64,000 nt of DNA from Flavonifractor porci (GCF_037572415.1 NZ_JBBHLB010000004.1:248001-312000); one strand, 5' to 3'; positions 1 through 8,162 are shown, counted from the stretch's first letter. Notes: generated by a model from the letters alone, not told the origin. Translations and numbers: made by a program.

Positions 1-1
1 T

Positions 2-589
2 GGCATTGGCCTGGCCTATGTGGCCCCCATCGGGATGCAGAACCTGTTTGTCATCAACTCGGCCCTGACCCAGCCAAGGCACAAGGCGCTGCTGACCGCC
101 CTCATCGTGGTCTTCTTTGATGTGACCCTGGCGCTGGCCTGCTTCTTTGGCATTGGCGCGCTGATGGAGCACTTTACCTGGCTGCAGATGGTCATTCTGC
201 TGGTAGGCGGCGCCATCGTGATCTGGATCGGGATCAGTCTGCTGCGGGATAAGCCCACCATGGACAACAATGTGGATGTAAACATCTCCCTGCCCCGTGT
301 GGCGGCCAAGGCCTGCGTGGTGACCTGGTTCAACCCTCAGGCCATCATCGACGGCACCATGCTGTTCGGCGGCTTCCGGGCGGGCAACCCCGGCGGGGTG
401 AGCACCCAGCTGATCCTGGGGTCCTCCACCGCCTCCTTCCTATGGTTCTTCGGCATCACGGTGCTGATCTCCCTCTTCTCCGCCCGCTTCAACGACAAGA
501 TCCTGCGGGTCATCAACATTGTCTGCGGCATTATCATTATTTTCTACGGCGGCAAGCTGATCTGGCAGTTCTTTCAGATGGTCATGTAA
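2..589 (+). CDS. LysE/ArgO-family amino-acid exporter, 5' partial
   Basis: Membrane translocator of the LysE/RhtB superfamily, which exports basic or other amino acids or related small metabolites. The frame is open to the left edge, so the N-terminus is missing. The first visible residues, GIGLAYVAPIGMQNLF, match the conserved N-terminal helix of the family. Several hydrophobic helices follow, and about 196 codons remain of a usual 200-210, so only a few residues are lost. The middle (VVTWFNPQAIIDG) fits the conserved helix 4 motif. The substrate cannot be read from sequence. A strong terminator follows directly, so this is the last gene of its transcript. Confidence 0.85.
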   Translation, partial: GIGLAYVAPIGMQNLFVINSALTQPRHKALLTALIVVFFDVTLALACFFGIGALMEHFTWLQMVILLVGGAIVIWIGISLLRDKPTMDNNVDVNISLPRVAAKACVVTWFNPQAIIDGTMLFGGFRAGNPGGVSTQLILGSSTASFLWFFGITVLISLFSARFNDKILRVINIVCGIIIIFYGGKLIWQFFQMVM

Positions 590-595
590 AAAAAG

Positions 596-621
596 TCCCC
601 TCCCAACGGAGGGGATTTTTT
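596..621 (+). terminator. Rho-independent terminator after the LysE-type gene
   Basis: Perfect 8-bp stem TCCCCTCC / GGAGGGGA with loop CAAC, followed by six T. It starts 6 bases after the stop codon. Confidence 0.85.
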
Positions 622-728
622 ATGTCCAATCAGCGGCAGGAGAATCTGATACGGCGGCTGGAAATATGAACAGGTCTATGCTATGCTTAATAAAAGCAGT
701 AAATCAGCACCCAGGAGGAGCGGATATC

Positions 729-3512
729 ATGACAGATGTGCAGCAGAGGGCGGCGGCGAAGGAGTTTACAGCCTATTGGGCAGGCCGGGGCGACGAGAAG
801 CAGGAGACCCAGCGTTTCTGGATCGACCTGCTTCGGAACGTCTACGGTGTGGCGGAGCCGGAGAAGGCCATTGAGTTTGAGTGTCCTGTGAAGCTGGACC
901 ACGTCAGCTTCATTGATGGATATATCAAGGATACCCGTGTCCTCATTGAGCAAAAGGGGGCGGACATCGACCTGCGGCGGGGCTACAAGCAGTCTGACGG
1001 CTCCATGCTGATCCCCTATCAGCAGGCCCGCCGTTACGCGGGCTATCTGCCCCACGACAAGAACCCCCGGTGGATCGTGGTATGCAATTTCCGGGAGTTC
1101 CACGTCCACGACATGAACCGCCCCAACGACGAGCCGGAAGTGGTGGCCCTGGCCGATCTGGAGAAGGAATATCACCGCCTGAATTTCCTGGTGGACACCG
1201 GAGACGAAAACATCAGGAAGGAGATGGAGATCTCCTTGCAGGCCGGTGAGATCGTGGGTACCCTGTACGACGCGCTTTTGAAGCAGTACAAGGACCCGGA
1301 ATCCCCGGAGACGCTGAAGAGCCTGAACGCCCTGTGCGTCCGGCTGGTGTTCTGCCTGTACGCCGAGGACGCGGAGATTTTCGGGGGCCACGGCAAGTTC
1401 CACGACTATATGCAGCGCCACCAGAGCGACGCCCGCCGTGCTCTGATGGATCTGTTCCAGGTGCTGGATACCAGGCCGGAGGACCGGGACCCCTATATGG
1501 ACGACGATCTGGCTTCGTTTCCCTATGTCAACGGCGGGCTGTTTGCCGATGAGGCTATCATCATTCCCCGGCTGGACGAGACCATTGTGGACCTGATCCT
1601 CCAGCGGGCCAGCGCGGACTTTGACTGGTCCTCCATCAGTCCCACCATTTTCGGCGCTGTGTTTGAGAGCACCCTGAACCCGGAGACCCGGCGCTCCGGC
1701 GGGATGCACTATACCAGCATCGAGAATATCCACAAGGTCATTGACCCGCTGTTTCTGGACGATTTGAAGGGGGAGCTGGCGGAGATTCAGGCTGTGGCGG
1801 TGGAGACCACCCGGAAGCGCCGCCTGAAAGACTTCCAGCATAAGCTGGCGGGCCTGAAATTCCTGGACCCGGCCTGCGGCTCAGGCAACTTCCTGACGGA
1901 GACTTACATCTCCCTGCGCAAGCTGGAAAACGAGGCCCTGCGGTCCCTCTCCGACCAGATCACCATGGGGGATTTCACCAACCCCATTGAGGTCTCCATC
2001 GGCCAGTTCTACGGCATCGAGATCAACGACTTCGCCGTGACCGTGGCCAAGACGGCCCTGTGGATCGCGGAGAGCCAGATGATGAAGGAGACTGAGGACA
2101 TTATCCATATGTCTTTGGATTTCCTGCCGCTGAAATCCTACGCCAACATCGTGGAGGGCAACGCCCTGCGGATGGACTGGGAGAGCGTGGTGCCCAAGCA
2201 TGAGCTGGATTACATCATGGGCAACCCGCCGTTTGTGGGGTACTCCCTTCAAAGCAAGGAACAGAAACAGGATATTTTATCCATCTATATTGATGAAAAG
2301 GGAAAACCATATAAGACGGCAGGAAAAATCGACTATGTTTCAGGCTGGTATTTCAAAGCAGCAGTGTTTATGCAGAACTCAACCATACGCACCGCCTTTG
2401 TGTCCACAAATTCCATCACACAGGGTGAGCAGGTTGCGGGTGTTTGGAAGCCGCTGTATGACCGTTTCGGAATTCATATCGATTTTGCACACCGCACCTT
2501 CCGCTGGGACAGTGAAGCCAGCCTAAAAGCTCATGTTCATTGCGTAATAGTTGGATTTAGTGTTGCACCATATACGAGCCATCGCAAGCTCTACATTGCG
2601 GAGCGATGTCAGGAAGTTGAAAACATCAATGCTTATCTTATTGATGGTCCAGATGTTTTTATTGAAAGTAGAACCCGAGTTATTTGCAATGTTCCGGAAA
2701 TGGTGTATGGAAATAAACCAACCGATGGCGGCTTCTTATTTTTAACACCAGAAGAATACCAAGAAGTAATTCAGGCGGAACCGGGAATTGAAAAATATAT
2801 TAGACGGGTATATGGTGCAACCGAATATATCAACAATAAAACTCGCTATTGTTTATGGTTGGTTGGCGCTTCTCCTGCTGAACTGCGAAAGTCAAAATTT
2901 ATTTTGGAAAGAGTAGAAGCAGTCCGAAAGTTTAGACAGGAAAGTACAAAGGAGGCTACTCGGAAAAGTGCTGATACACCAACTCTTTTCCAAGAAATTC
3001 GACATCCAGACACTCAATATATTATCATTCCTAGGCACTCTTCTGAAACGAGACGATATATTCCATTCGGTTTTGTATCGCCACAAGTGATAGTTAATGA
3101 TGCAGTACAAATCATTCCAAATGCCGGACTTTTCCATTTTGGAGTATTGATGTCTAATGTTCATATGGCCTGGACAAGAGCTGTATGTGGGCGGATTAAG
3201 AGTGACTACCGTTATTCCAAGGATGTGGTTTACAACAACTTCCCCTGGCCCACGCCTACCGACGAACAGAAGGCCAAGATCGAGGAGACCGCCCAGGCCA
3301 TTCTGGACGCCCGGGCCCTCTATCCCGATTCCAGCCTGGCCGATCTCTACGACGAGACCACCATGCCCCCGGAGCTGCGGAAAGCCCACCAGCAGAACGA
3401 CAAGGCCGTCATGCGGGCCTACGGCTTCGACATCAAGACCACCACCGAGACCACCTGCGTGGCGGAGCTGATGAAGCTGTATCAGAAATTGACGGAAGCC
3501 ACGGGCAAATAA
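729..3512 (+). CDS. MmeI-like restriction-modification enzyme (fused endonuclease and DNA methyltransferase)
   Basis: Large single-chain adenine-type DNA methyltransferase of the MmeI / YeeA family, about 927 residues. An N-terminal nuclease domain carries D63-x10-E74-Q-K76, the PD-ExK pattern of active type IIG/IIL enzymes, so cleavage may be retained. A helical spacer follows, then methyltransferase motif I (LDPACGSGNF, near 378) and motif IV (NPPF, near 499). A target-recognition region (about 505-833) and the conserved C-terminal segment with SDYRYS complete it. The ATG at 729 is chosen over one at 666 because AGGAGG lies at 713-718. Bases about 2240-3230 are much more AT-rich than the rest, suggesting exchange of the recognition domain. 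No separate methylase, nuclease or specificity gene lies nearby. Cleavage versus methylation-only activity cannot be decided here. Confidence 0.88.
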   Translation: MTDVQQRAAAKEFTAYWAGRGDEKQETQRFWIDLLRNVYGVAEPEKAIEFECPVKLDHVSFIDGYIKDTRVLIEQKGADIDLRRGYKQSDGSMLIPYQQARRYAGYLPHDKNPRWIVVCNFREFHVHDMNRPNDEPEVVALADLEKEYHRLNFLVDTGDENIRKEMEISLQAGEIVGTLYDALLKQYKDPESPETLKSLNALCVRLVFCLYAEDAEIFGGHGKFHDYMQRHQSDARRALMDLFQVLDTRPEDRDPYMDDDLASFPYVNGGLFADEAIIIPRLDETIVDLILQRASADFDWSSISPTIFGAVFESTLNPETRRSGGMHYTSIENIHKVIDPLFLDDLKGELAEIQAVAVETTRKRRLKDFQHKLAGLKFLDPACGSGNFLTETYISLRKLENEALRSLSDQITMGDFTNPIEVSIGQFYGIEINDFAVTVAKTALWIAESQMMKETEDIIHMSLDFLPLKSYANIVEGNALRMDWESVVPKHELDYIMGNPPFVGYSLQSKEQKQDILSIYIDEKGKPYKTAGKIDYVSGWYFKAAVFMQNSTIRTAFVSTNSITQGEQVAGVWKPLYDRFGIHIDFAHRTFRWDSEASLKAHVHCVIVGFSVAPYTSHRKLYIAERCQEVENINAYLIDGPDVFIESRTRVICNVPEMVYGNKPTDGGFLFLTPEEYQEVIQAEPGIEKYIRRVYGATEYINNKTRYCLWLVGASPAELRKSKFILERVEAVRKFRQESTKEATRKSADTPTLFQEIRHPDTQYIIIPRHSSETRRYIPFGFVSPQVIVNDAVQIIPNAGLFHFGVLMSNVHMAWTRAVCGRIKSDYRYSKDVVYNNFPWPTPTDEQKAKIEETAQAILDARALYPDSSLADLYDETTMPPELRKAHQQNDKAVMRAYGFDIKTTTETTCVAELMKLYQKLTEATGK

Positions 3513-3530
3513 AACGAAAGGGCCATAAAA

Positions 3531-3561
3531 ACAGCGCCGTCTGCTGAGCAGACGGCGCTGT
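3531..3561. terminator. Bidirectional terminator between the MmeI-like gene and pepT
   Basis: Perfect 14-bp stem (3531-3544 with 3548-3561) with a TGA loop, flanked by A on the left and T on the right. It sits between two convergent genes. Confidence 0.85.
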
Positions 3562-3572
3562 TTTGCGCTTGT

Positions 3573-4784
3573 TCAGGCCTTCACCAGATGGACCAGTACA
3601 TCGGTCATCTTGTGCAGGGCGTCCACCGGGATATACTCGTGGACCCCGTGGAAGTTGACGCCGCCGGTACACAGATTGGGACAGGGGAGTCCCATGTAGC
3701 TGAGCCGGGCGCCGTCGGTGCCGCCGCGGATAGGCACCTCCAGCGGTTCGATGCCAATGGCCTCCATAGCCGCCCGGGCGCGGTGGATCAGGTACATATG
3801 AGGCTCGATCTGCTCCAGCATATTGTAGTAGGAGTCCTTCAGATCCAGTTCCACGGTACCGGCGCCGTATTTGGCGTTGAGATAGTCCACAACACGGGTC
3901 AGGAAGGCCTTGCGGTCCTCAAACTTGGCACGGTCGTGGTCCCGGATGATATAGGAGAGGGTGGCGGTGGTCTCATCGCCGGACATCTCGCACAGGTGGT
4001 AGAAGCCCTCCCGGCCCTCGGTGTGGGCGGGAGTCTCGGCGGGGGGCAGCAGGTTGACCAGCTCCACGGCCATGAGGATGGCGCTCTTCATCTTGTTTTT
4101 GGCAGAGCCGGGGTGGATGTTCACGCCATGAATGGTGATCTGAGCGCTGGCGGCGTTGAAGTTTTCATACTCCAGCTCGCCCAGCTCGCCGCCGTCCACG
4201 GTGTAGGCCACCGCCGCGCCAAAACCGGCCACGTCGAAGTGATCAGCGCCGTTGCCCACCTCCTCGTCGGGGGTGAAGGCGACGGCAATGCGACCGTGGG
4301 GGATCTCGGGGTGGAGGGTGAGATATTCCACGGCGGACATGATCTCCGCCACGCCGGCCTTATCGTCGGCGCCCAGCAGGGTGGTACCGTCGGTGACGAT
4401 CAGGTCCTGGCCCACATAGTTGGACAGGCTTTCAAACTCGGCGGCCTTCATTACAATTTGCTTTTCCTCGTTGAGAACGATGTCGCCCCCCTCATAGTGG
4501 ACGATGCGGGGCTTTACATCGGCGCCGGGGGCGCTGGGGGCGGTGTCCATATGGGCGATGAGGCCCATGCAGGGGATGCCCTCACATCCCGGAGTGGCGG
4601 GCAGCCAGCCGTAGACGTAGCCATACTCGTCCATGTGGGCGTTGTGCAGGCCCAGCTGGTTCAGCTCCTCCGCCAGAACGGCCCCCAGCACCTTTTGCTT
4701 TTCGGTGGAGGGTGTGGTCTGGCTGTGTTCGTCCGACTGGGTATCATAGGTGACGTACTTTAAAAAACGTTCCACAGCGTTCAT
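3573..4784 (-). CDS. pepT: Peptidase T (tripeptide aminopeptidase)
   Basis: Cytoplasmic zinc aminopeptidase of family M20B that removes the N-terminal residue from tripeptides. It has 403 residues, the normal family length. Metal-site motifs are present: AHMDTAP (His78, Asp80), GADDKAG, the FTPDEEVG acidic pair, HPGSAKNK and the C-terminal RGGTDG and HGVHE. The start follows a GAAAGGA ribosome site. It stands alone, converges with the upstream restriction gene and diverges from the hydrolase to its right. Confidence 0.96.
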   Translation of the reverse strand: MNAVERFLKYVTYDTQSDEHSQTTPSTEKQKVLGAVLAEELNQLGLHNAHMDEYGYVYGWLPATPGCEGIPCMGLIAHMDTAPSAPGADVKPRIVHYEGGDIVLNEEKQIVMKAAEFESLSNYVGQDLIVTDGTTLLGADDKAGVAEIMSAVEYLTLHPEIPHGRIAVAFTPDEEVGNGADHFDVAGFGAAVAYTVDGGELGELEYENFNAASAQITIHGVNIHPGSAKNKMKSAILMAVELVNLLPPAETPAHTEGREGFYHLCEMSGDETTATLSYIIRDHDRAKFEDRKAFLTRVVDYLNAKYGAGTVELDLKDSYYNMLEQIEPHMYLIHRARAAMEAIGIEPLEVPIRGGTDGARLSYMGLPCPNLCTGGVNFHGVHEYIPVDALHKMTDVLVHLVKA

Positions 4785-4821
4785 GTTCTGCGTCCTTTCT
4801 CCCGGTTTCCGTTCCTTGCTC

Positions 4822-4850
4822 TTGACGGATACCGGGCAATGGAATAGACT
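4822..4850 (+). promoter_or_regulatory. Probable sigma-A promoter for the alpha/beta hydrolase
   Basis: TTGACG at 4822-4827, a 17-base spacer and TAGACT at 4845-4850. The start would fall near 4857, giving a leader of about 200 bases made mostly of the hairpin chain at 4875-5023. Confidence 0.5.
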
Positions 4851-4874
4851 AAACTAAATAGCATCCGATATTAT

Positions 4875-5023
4875 ACCATGGCTGCAAGCCGCTCCGGCTT
4901 GCGCACCGCAGAGCGGCGAAAACCGGCGCAGCCGGTTTCGGCCATGGTGTAACAAGCGCAGTGCGCGGCGGTTCGCCGCGCCTAGCCGCCTGAAAGGCGG
5001 CCCCAAACAGCTCGGCTGTTTGG
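4875..5023. repeat. Hairpin-chain element 1 (upstream of hydrolase)
   Basis: Chain of different short inverted repeats. Outer arms ACCATGGC (4875-4882) and GCCATGGT (4941-4948) enclose GCAAGCCG/CGGCTTGC (4884-4902, loop CTC) and AAACCGGC/GCCGGTTT (4920-4938, loop GCA). Then come GCGCGGCG/CGCCGCGC (4963-4981, loop GTT), GCCGCCT/AGGCGGC (4985-5001, loop GAA) and CCAAACAGC/GCTGTTTGG (5003-5023, loop TCG). Loops are mostly three bases. No run of T follows any stem, so these are not ordinary terminators. This fills the pepT-hydrolase gap; no gene is seen in it. Confidence 0.75.
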
Positions 5024-5060
5024 ACTGCGGTTATTATAACATAAGAGGAGCTAGATTTCT

Positions 5061-6008
5061 ATGGTAACGACGCAGGAATTTACCTTCCCCTCCAGCGACG
5101 GCGTTCATCTGGTGGGAGCCACCTGGTGGAAAGGGGAGGCGGAGCGGCCCAGAGCCATTGTGCAGCTGGTCCACGGAATTTCGGAATATATCGGCCGGTA
5201 CGATGATTTTGCCCGGTTCCTGGCGGAGCATGGCTACTGGGTGGTGGGTCACGACCACCTGGGCCACGGCCGTACGGCGGCGGACCCCTCGGAGTACGGC
5301 TGGTTTGCCGACAAGGATGGGTGGAAGTATGTGCTCAAGGATACCCGCACCCTGCGGCGGCTGGCGGGGGAGGCCTGTCCGGAGGTACCCTATTTTATCA
5401 TGGGCCATTCCATGGGCTCCTTTGTGGTGCGGGGTTACCTCAGCTACTGGCCGGGTACGGTGGACGGGGCCATCCTGTCGGGTACAGGCCAGGAGGCACC
5501 CGCCAAGGTGAACGCGGGGCTGGCCCTCTCCGGCCTGCTGCTGAAAACCAAAGGCCCCAGAGCGCACAGCAAACTGCTGGATAACCTGTCGGTTGGGGCT
5601 TACAACAAGCAGTTCAAGCCCACCCGCACCGGGGCGGACTGGATATCCCGGGATCAGGCGGTGGTGGACGCCTACTGCGCCGACCCTCTATGCCAGTTCC
5701 TGCCCTCGGTGAGTATGTTCCACGACATGATGCACGGCCTTAATCTGCTGGCCCGGAAGAGCACCCTGGCCCGGCTGGACCCGAATACGCCGGTGTACTT
5801 CTTTGCCGGAGACCGGGACCCGGTGGGCCAGCAGGGTAAGGGTGTCAAAAAAGTGGCCCGCTGGTTCAGAGAGGCGGGGGTGAAGGACGTTGCCCTCAAG
5901 CTCTACCCGGAGGGACGCCACGAGATGCTCAATGAGACCAACCGTCAGCAGGTCTATGAGGATGTGCTGGCCTGGCTGGAGGGGCATTTAACCAGAAAAG
6001 AGGCATGA
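5061..6008 (+). CDS. Alpha/beta hydrolase, monoacylglycerol-lipase / lysophospholipase-like
   Basis: Serine hydrolase of the alpha/beta fold, 315 residues, in the PldB / monoglyceride lipase group. LVHGISEY forms the oxyanion region near residue 40. GHSMG holds the nucleophile Ser117, AGDRDPVG the likely acid near 258, and EGRHEML the catalytic His near 289. There is no signal peptide, so it should act in the cytoplasm or at the inner membrane face. The start follows AGAGGAG. It is a single-gene unit behind a promoter at 4822 and ahead of a terminator. The real substrate (lysophospholipid, monoglyceride or another ester) is not readable. Confidence 0.9.
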   Translation: MVTTQEFTFPSSDGVHLVGATWWKGEAERPRAIVQLVHGISEYIGRYDDFARFLAEHGYWVVGHDHLGHGRTAADPSEYGWFADKDGWKYVLKDTRTLRRLAGEACPEVPYFIMGHSMGSFVVRGYLSYWPGTVDGAILSGTGQEAPAKVNAGLALSGLLLKTKGPRAHSKLLDNLSVGAYNKQFKPTRTGADWISRDQAVVDAYCADPLCQFLPSVSMFHDMMHGLNLLARKSTLARLDPNTPVYFFAGDRDPVGQQGKGVKKVARWFREAGVKDVALKLYPEGRHEMLNETNRQQVYEDVLAWLEGHLTRKEA

Positions 6009-6009
6009 C

Positions 6010-6040
6010 AAAAGCGGCCGCGCGCAGCGCGGCCGCTTTT
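6010..6040. terminator. Bidirectional terminator, hydrolase / HIT gene
   Basis: Perfect 14-bp stem (6010-6023 with 6027-6040), loop GCA, with A and T tails inside the stem ends. It lies between convergent genes. Confidence 0.85.
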
Positions 6041-6051
6041 CCTTTGGGGGA

Positions 6052-6390
6052 TCAGCCCGGAGGCCAGGTCATGTCCCGGCCCGCCAGCACATGGAAGTGC
6101 AGGTGGTGGACCGACTGGCCCGCCTGCTCCCCGCAATTGGACACCACCCGGAAGTCGGTGATGCCCAGCTGGGCGGTCACATTGGAGATGACCTCAAAGA
6201 TATGGGCCACCACGCCGGCATTGTCGGCGGTGATCTCACCGCAGGAGCCGATGTGGGCCTTGGGGATCACCAGGAAATGGGTGGGCGCCTGGGGATCGAT
6301 GTCATAGAAGGCAAAGACCTGATCGTCCTCGTAGACCTTGTTGGACGGGATCTCCCCGGCGGCGATCTTACAGAACAGACAGTCGCTCAT
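6052..6390 (-). CDS. HIT-family nucleotide-binding protein (HinT-like)
   Basis: Histidine-triad protein of 112 residues, probably a purine nucleoside phosphoramidase or nucleotide hydrolase. The N-terminus has CLFCKIAAGEIPSNKVYEDD, including the CxxC found in many bacterial HinT proteins. Near the C-terminus is the active-site triad VHHLHFHV. Length and order match bacterial HinT. It is cytoplasmic and monocistronic here. The start follows an AGGAGG site on the minus strand. Confidence 0.93.
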   Translation of the reverse strand: MSDCLFCKIAAGEIPSNKVYEDDQVFAFYDIDPQAPTHFLVIPKAHIGSCGEITADNAGVVAHIFEVISNVTAQLGITDFRVVSNCGEQAGQSVHHLHFHVLAGRDMTWPPG

Positions 6391-6429
6391 AGCAGGACCT
6401 CCTCATTTGTCAAGCTGGGTCCAGTATAG

Positions 6430-6777
6430 CACAGAAGGGTGGGATTGTCATGCCTGAAAGGGAAAAAGACAGGTCCATGCCGAGTGGTTTCTGAACTGGG
6501 AATACAACAGCAAAAGGAAACAAGAAAGCAGCTTTGCGGGTCTTGCTGCCTAACACCCAAGCGCAAGAATATACTTGAAGACCATATGATAAAATGATAT
6601 AATATGACTGAAAAAGTAAATATAAAATGGTTGTATTTTATGCAAATTGCTTGGCGTAGGTGTTGCAAGTACCAGTGGCATAAAAATTGTAAATAATTAG
6701 AGATATGCAAAGCGCAAGTGGTTCTTACTTAGGTTTGGTTCTAATGGAATGTATTCAATAATAATGAGAAGGGATGA
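6430..6777. other. AT-rich stretch with no gene seen
   Basis: About 350 bases clearly richer in A and T than the flanks. A 39-codon frame from an ATG at 6764 lacks a ribosome site and is not called. No hairpin or repeat of note is visible. Confidence 0.5.
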
Positions 6778-7083
6778 TTCCGATGGGGTTACTATTGCAG
6801 TAGATCCTATATTTCGACGAAAGGAGAAACTGCTGTCGGATATCAATATCCAGAATTTGAATATGATGGCATTAAAGTGACGCCAAATGTTGTTCAGGGT
6901 AGCCGCATAATTTATTCTGTTCCTGCTGGATATGATAGCAATTTTAATGCGGTAAAAGCATATAATGATATTTATGCCAATACAAGTGCATACGTGATGT
7001 CTGTAGAAATTACTGGGATAGAAAGTAAGACCGTTTCCGATATTTCACCTGTTTGTCCGCAATTTCCGGCTCACATTACTTGA
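6778..7083 (+). pseudogene. Remnant of an unrecognised, probably extracytoplasmic protein gene
   Basis: An open frame of 102 codons follows an in-frame stop at 6775-6777 and has no convincing start. The peptide is rich in Tyr, Ser and Val (YQYPEFEYDGIKVTPN, SVPAGYDSNF), like the beta-rich end of a secreted or lipoprotein domain, but I do not recognise the family. Base composition is AT-rich like the flanks and unlike the core genome. A GTG at 6877 could start a 68-residue protein, but no good ribosome site precedes it. A C-terminal fragment of an imported gene is the likeliest reading. Confidence 0.35.
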
Positions 7084-7099
7084 TGCTGGGGTGAAAAAT

Positions 7100-7342
7100 A
7101 TGAAGAGGGTAGTGCGCATAGGGAATACACTTATTATTCTGGGAATGCTGTCCATGATTCTTTCGCTCTTTTGGAAGGCGGCCACGCCATTAGTGGGTAT
7201 TTTGGGCCTTGTGATTGCGTGTGCAGGTTTCATATTTTTCTTCATTTTTTGGCGATGCCCTGCTTGTCATACGCATTTGCCCCTCCAGGGAATGATTGGA
7301 ATGACTACCTGCCCATACTGTGGGCACCAAATCTATCATTAA
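7100..7342 (+). CDS. Small membrane protein with C-terminal zinc ribbon
   Basis: Hypothetical protein of about 80 residues. Two hydrophobic helices (LIILGMLSMILSLFW and LVGILGLVIACAGFIFFFIF) are followed by a short cytoplasmic tail with CPAC near residue 52 and CPYC near residue 70, a two-knuckle zinc ribbon. ATG 7100 is preferred over GTG 7091 because GGGGTG lies 6 bases before it; the GTG would add three residues. It sits in the AT-rich 6.4-7.5 kb island, so it may be an acquired gene. Function unknown; a strong terminator lies about 110 bases downstream. Confidence 0.6.
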   Translation: MKRVVRIGNTLIILGMLSMILSLFWKAATPLVGILGLVIACAGFIFFFIFWRCPACHTHLPLQGMIGMTTCPYCGHQIYH

Positions 7343-7449
7343 AATTCTGGAATATGGGATTTGTGAAAAAGACGGAAAAGAGCTAACAGATGGAGCTTGT
7401 TGCTGCAAAATAAGCGTCAAATCTGCCGACGGTTTCACAATTCAAAAAA

Positions 7450-7488
7450 ACAGCAGCATGATGCTAAGGCATCATGCTGCTGTTTTTT
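7450..7488. terminator. Terminator between the zinc-ribbon gene and rpmB
   Basis: Perfect 15-bp stem (7450-7464 with 7469-7483), loop TAAG, then six T. A run of A on the left makes it usable from the minus strand for rpmB as well. Confidence 0.85.
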
Positions 7489-7521
7489 CAGGTATAAAAG
7501 ACGCTGGTTTCTATTGGTCAA

Positions 7522-7710
7522 TTACACAGCGCGGGTGACCTTACCCGAACGGAGGCATCTGGTGCACACATAAACGTGCTTGGGCGTGCCGTTGACGATC
7601 GCCTTGACGCGCTTCACATTGGGCTTCCAGGGGCGGTTGGTGCGGCGGTGAGAGTGGGACACCTTAATACCGAACACGACACCCTTGTCGCAAAATTCAC
7701 ATTTGGCCAT
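7522..7710 (-). CDS. rpmB: 50S ribosomal protein L28
   Basis: Ribosomal protein L28, 62 residues, a component of the large subunit. The N-terminal CEFC and the later CTRC form the four-cysteine zinc site of the zinc-binding paralogue type. SHSHRRTNRPWKPNVK is the typical L28 core. It follows AGGAGG. It is a single-gene unit with its own promoter and terminator, as is common for rpmB. Confidence 0.97.
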   Translation of the reverse strand: MAKCEFCDKGVVFGIKVSHSHRRTNRPWKPNVKRVKAIVNGTPKHVYVCTRCLRSGKVTRAV

Positions 7711-7762
7711 TCGCTTATACCTCCTCGCTCGTCAGGATACGCTTATAAAAGCATCGAACGAT

Positions 7763-7791
7763 ATGATAGCAGAACTTTCGGAAAAATGCAA
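7763..7791 (-). promoter_or_regulatory. Sigma-A promoter of rpmB
   Basis: On the minus strand TTGCAT (7791-7786), a 17-base spacer and TATCAT (7768-7763), about 55 bases before the rpmB start. Confidence 0.65.
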
Positions 7792-7880
7792 GTGCTTTTT
7801 TAAAAATGACTGGAATTTTTCTGTGGGACCTGTATACAGGTTCTTATGACACCGCTTCTTTTGACAAATTGCCTTCCCGG

Positions 7881-7910
7881 TTGCAAATCGGGAGAAGAGA
7901 ATGGTATAAT
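7881..7910 (+). promoter_or_regulatory. Sigma-A promoter candidate for hprK
   Basis: TTGCAA at 7881-7886, an 18-base spacer and TATAAT at 7905-7910. Transcription would read through the hairpin chain that starts at 7917 before reaching hprK at 8234. Confidence 0.55.
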
Positions 7911-7916
7911 AATGTC

Positions 7917-8162
7917 TACTGAATAAACCGCGATGCGGTTTATTCGCGCGGAGGTAGCCGCGCAATTTCATAAAAACAGCTCGAAGTGGCCGTTTTTATG
8001 AAATTCAGCCATTGTTACAATGCGTATTTCCGTTGGCGCGTCTCAACGCACCAACGGAAAGTGCGAGTTTTTTTGGACGAGATCGTCCAAAACCCTTGCA
8101 CTTGAACAAAGCCATTTGGCCTTGAAAACCTTGGTTTTCAAGGTTTGTGGCTTTGTTCAGTA
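7917..8162. repeat. Hairpin-chain element 2 with terminal inverted repeats (upstream of hprK)
   Basis: A 246-bp block starting TACTGAATAAA and ending TTTGTTCAGTA, an 11-bp terminal inverted repeat with one mismatch. Inside are GAATAAACCGC/GCGGTTTATTC (7921-7945), GCGCGG/CCGCGC (7946-7963), a 14-bp arm pair at 7964-7977 and 7992-8005, a 10-bp pair at 8027-8036 and 8051-8060, and a 10-bp pair at 8071-8080 and 8083-8092. Last comes a nested pair of 11-bp stems between 8104 and 8158. All stems are perfect and all differ. No gene is seen in it. Confidence 0.8.

Noticed and set aside
666..728. Longer N-terminus for the MmeI-like enzyme from ATG 666
   Set aside because: No ribosome site precedes 666, while AGGAGG stands ten bases before ATG 729 and the family's N-terminus fits the shorter form.
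6764..6883. 39-codon frame from ATG 6764
   Set aside because: No clear ribosome site, no recognisable sequence, and it overlaps another open frame in an AT-rich region.
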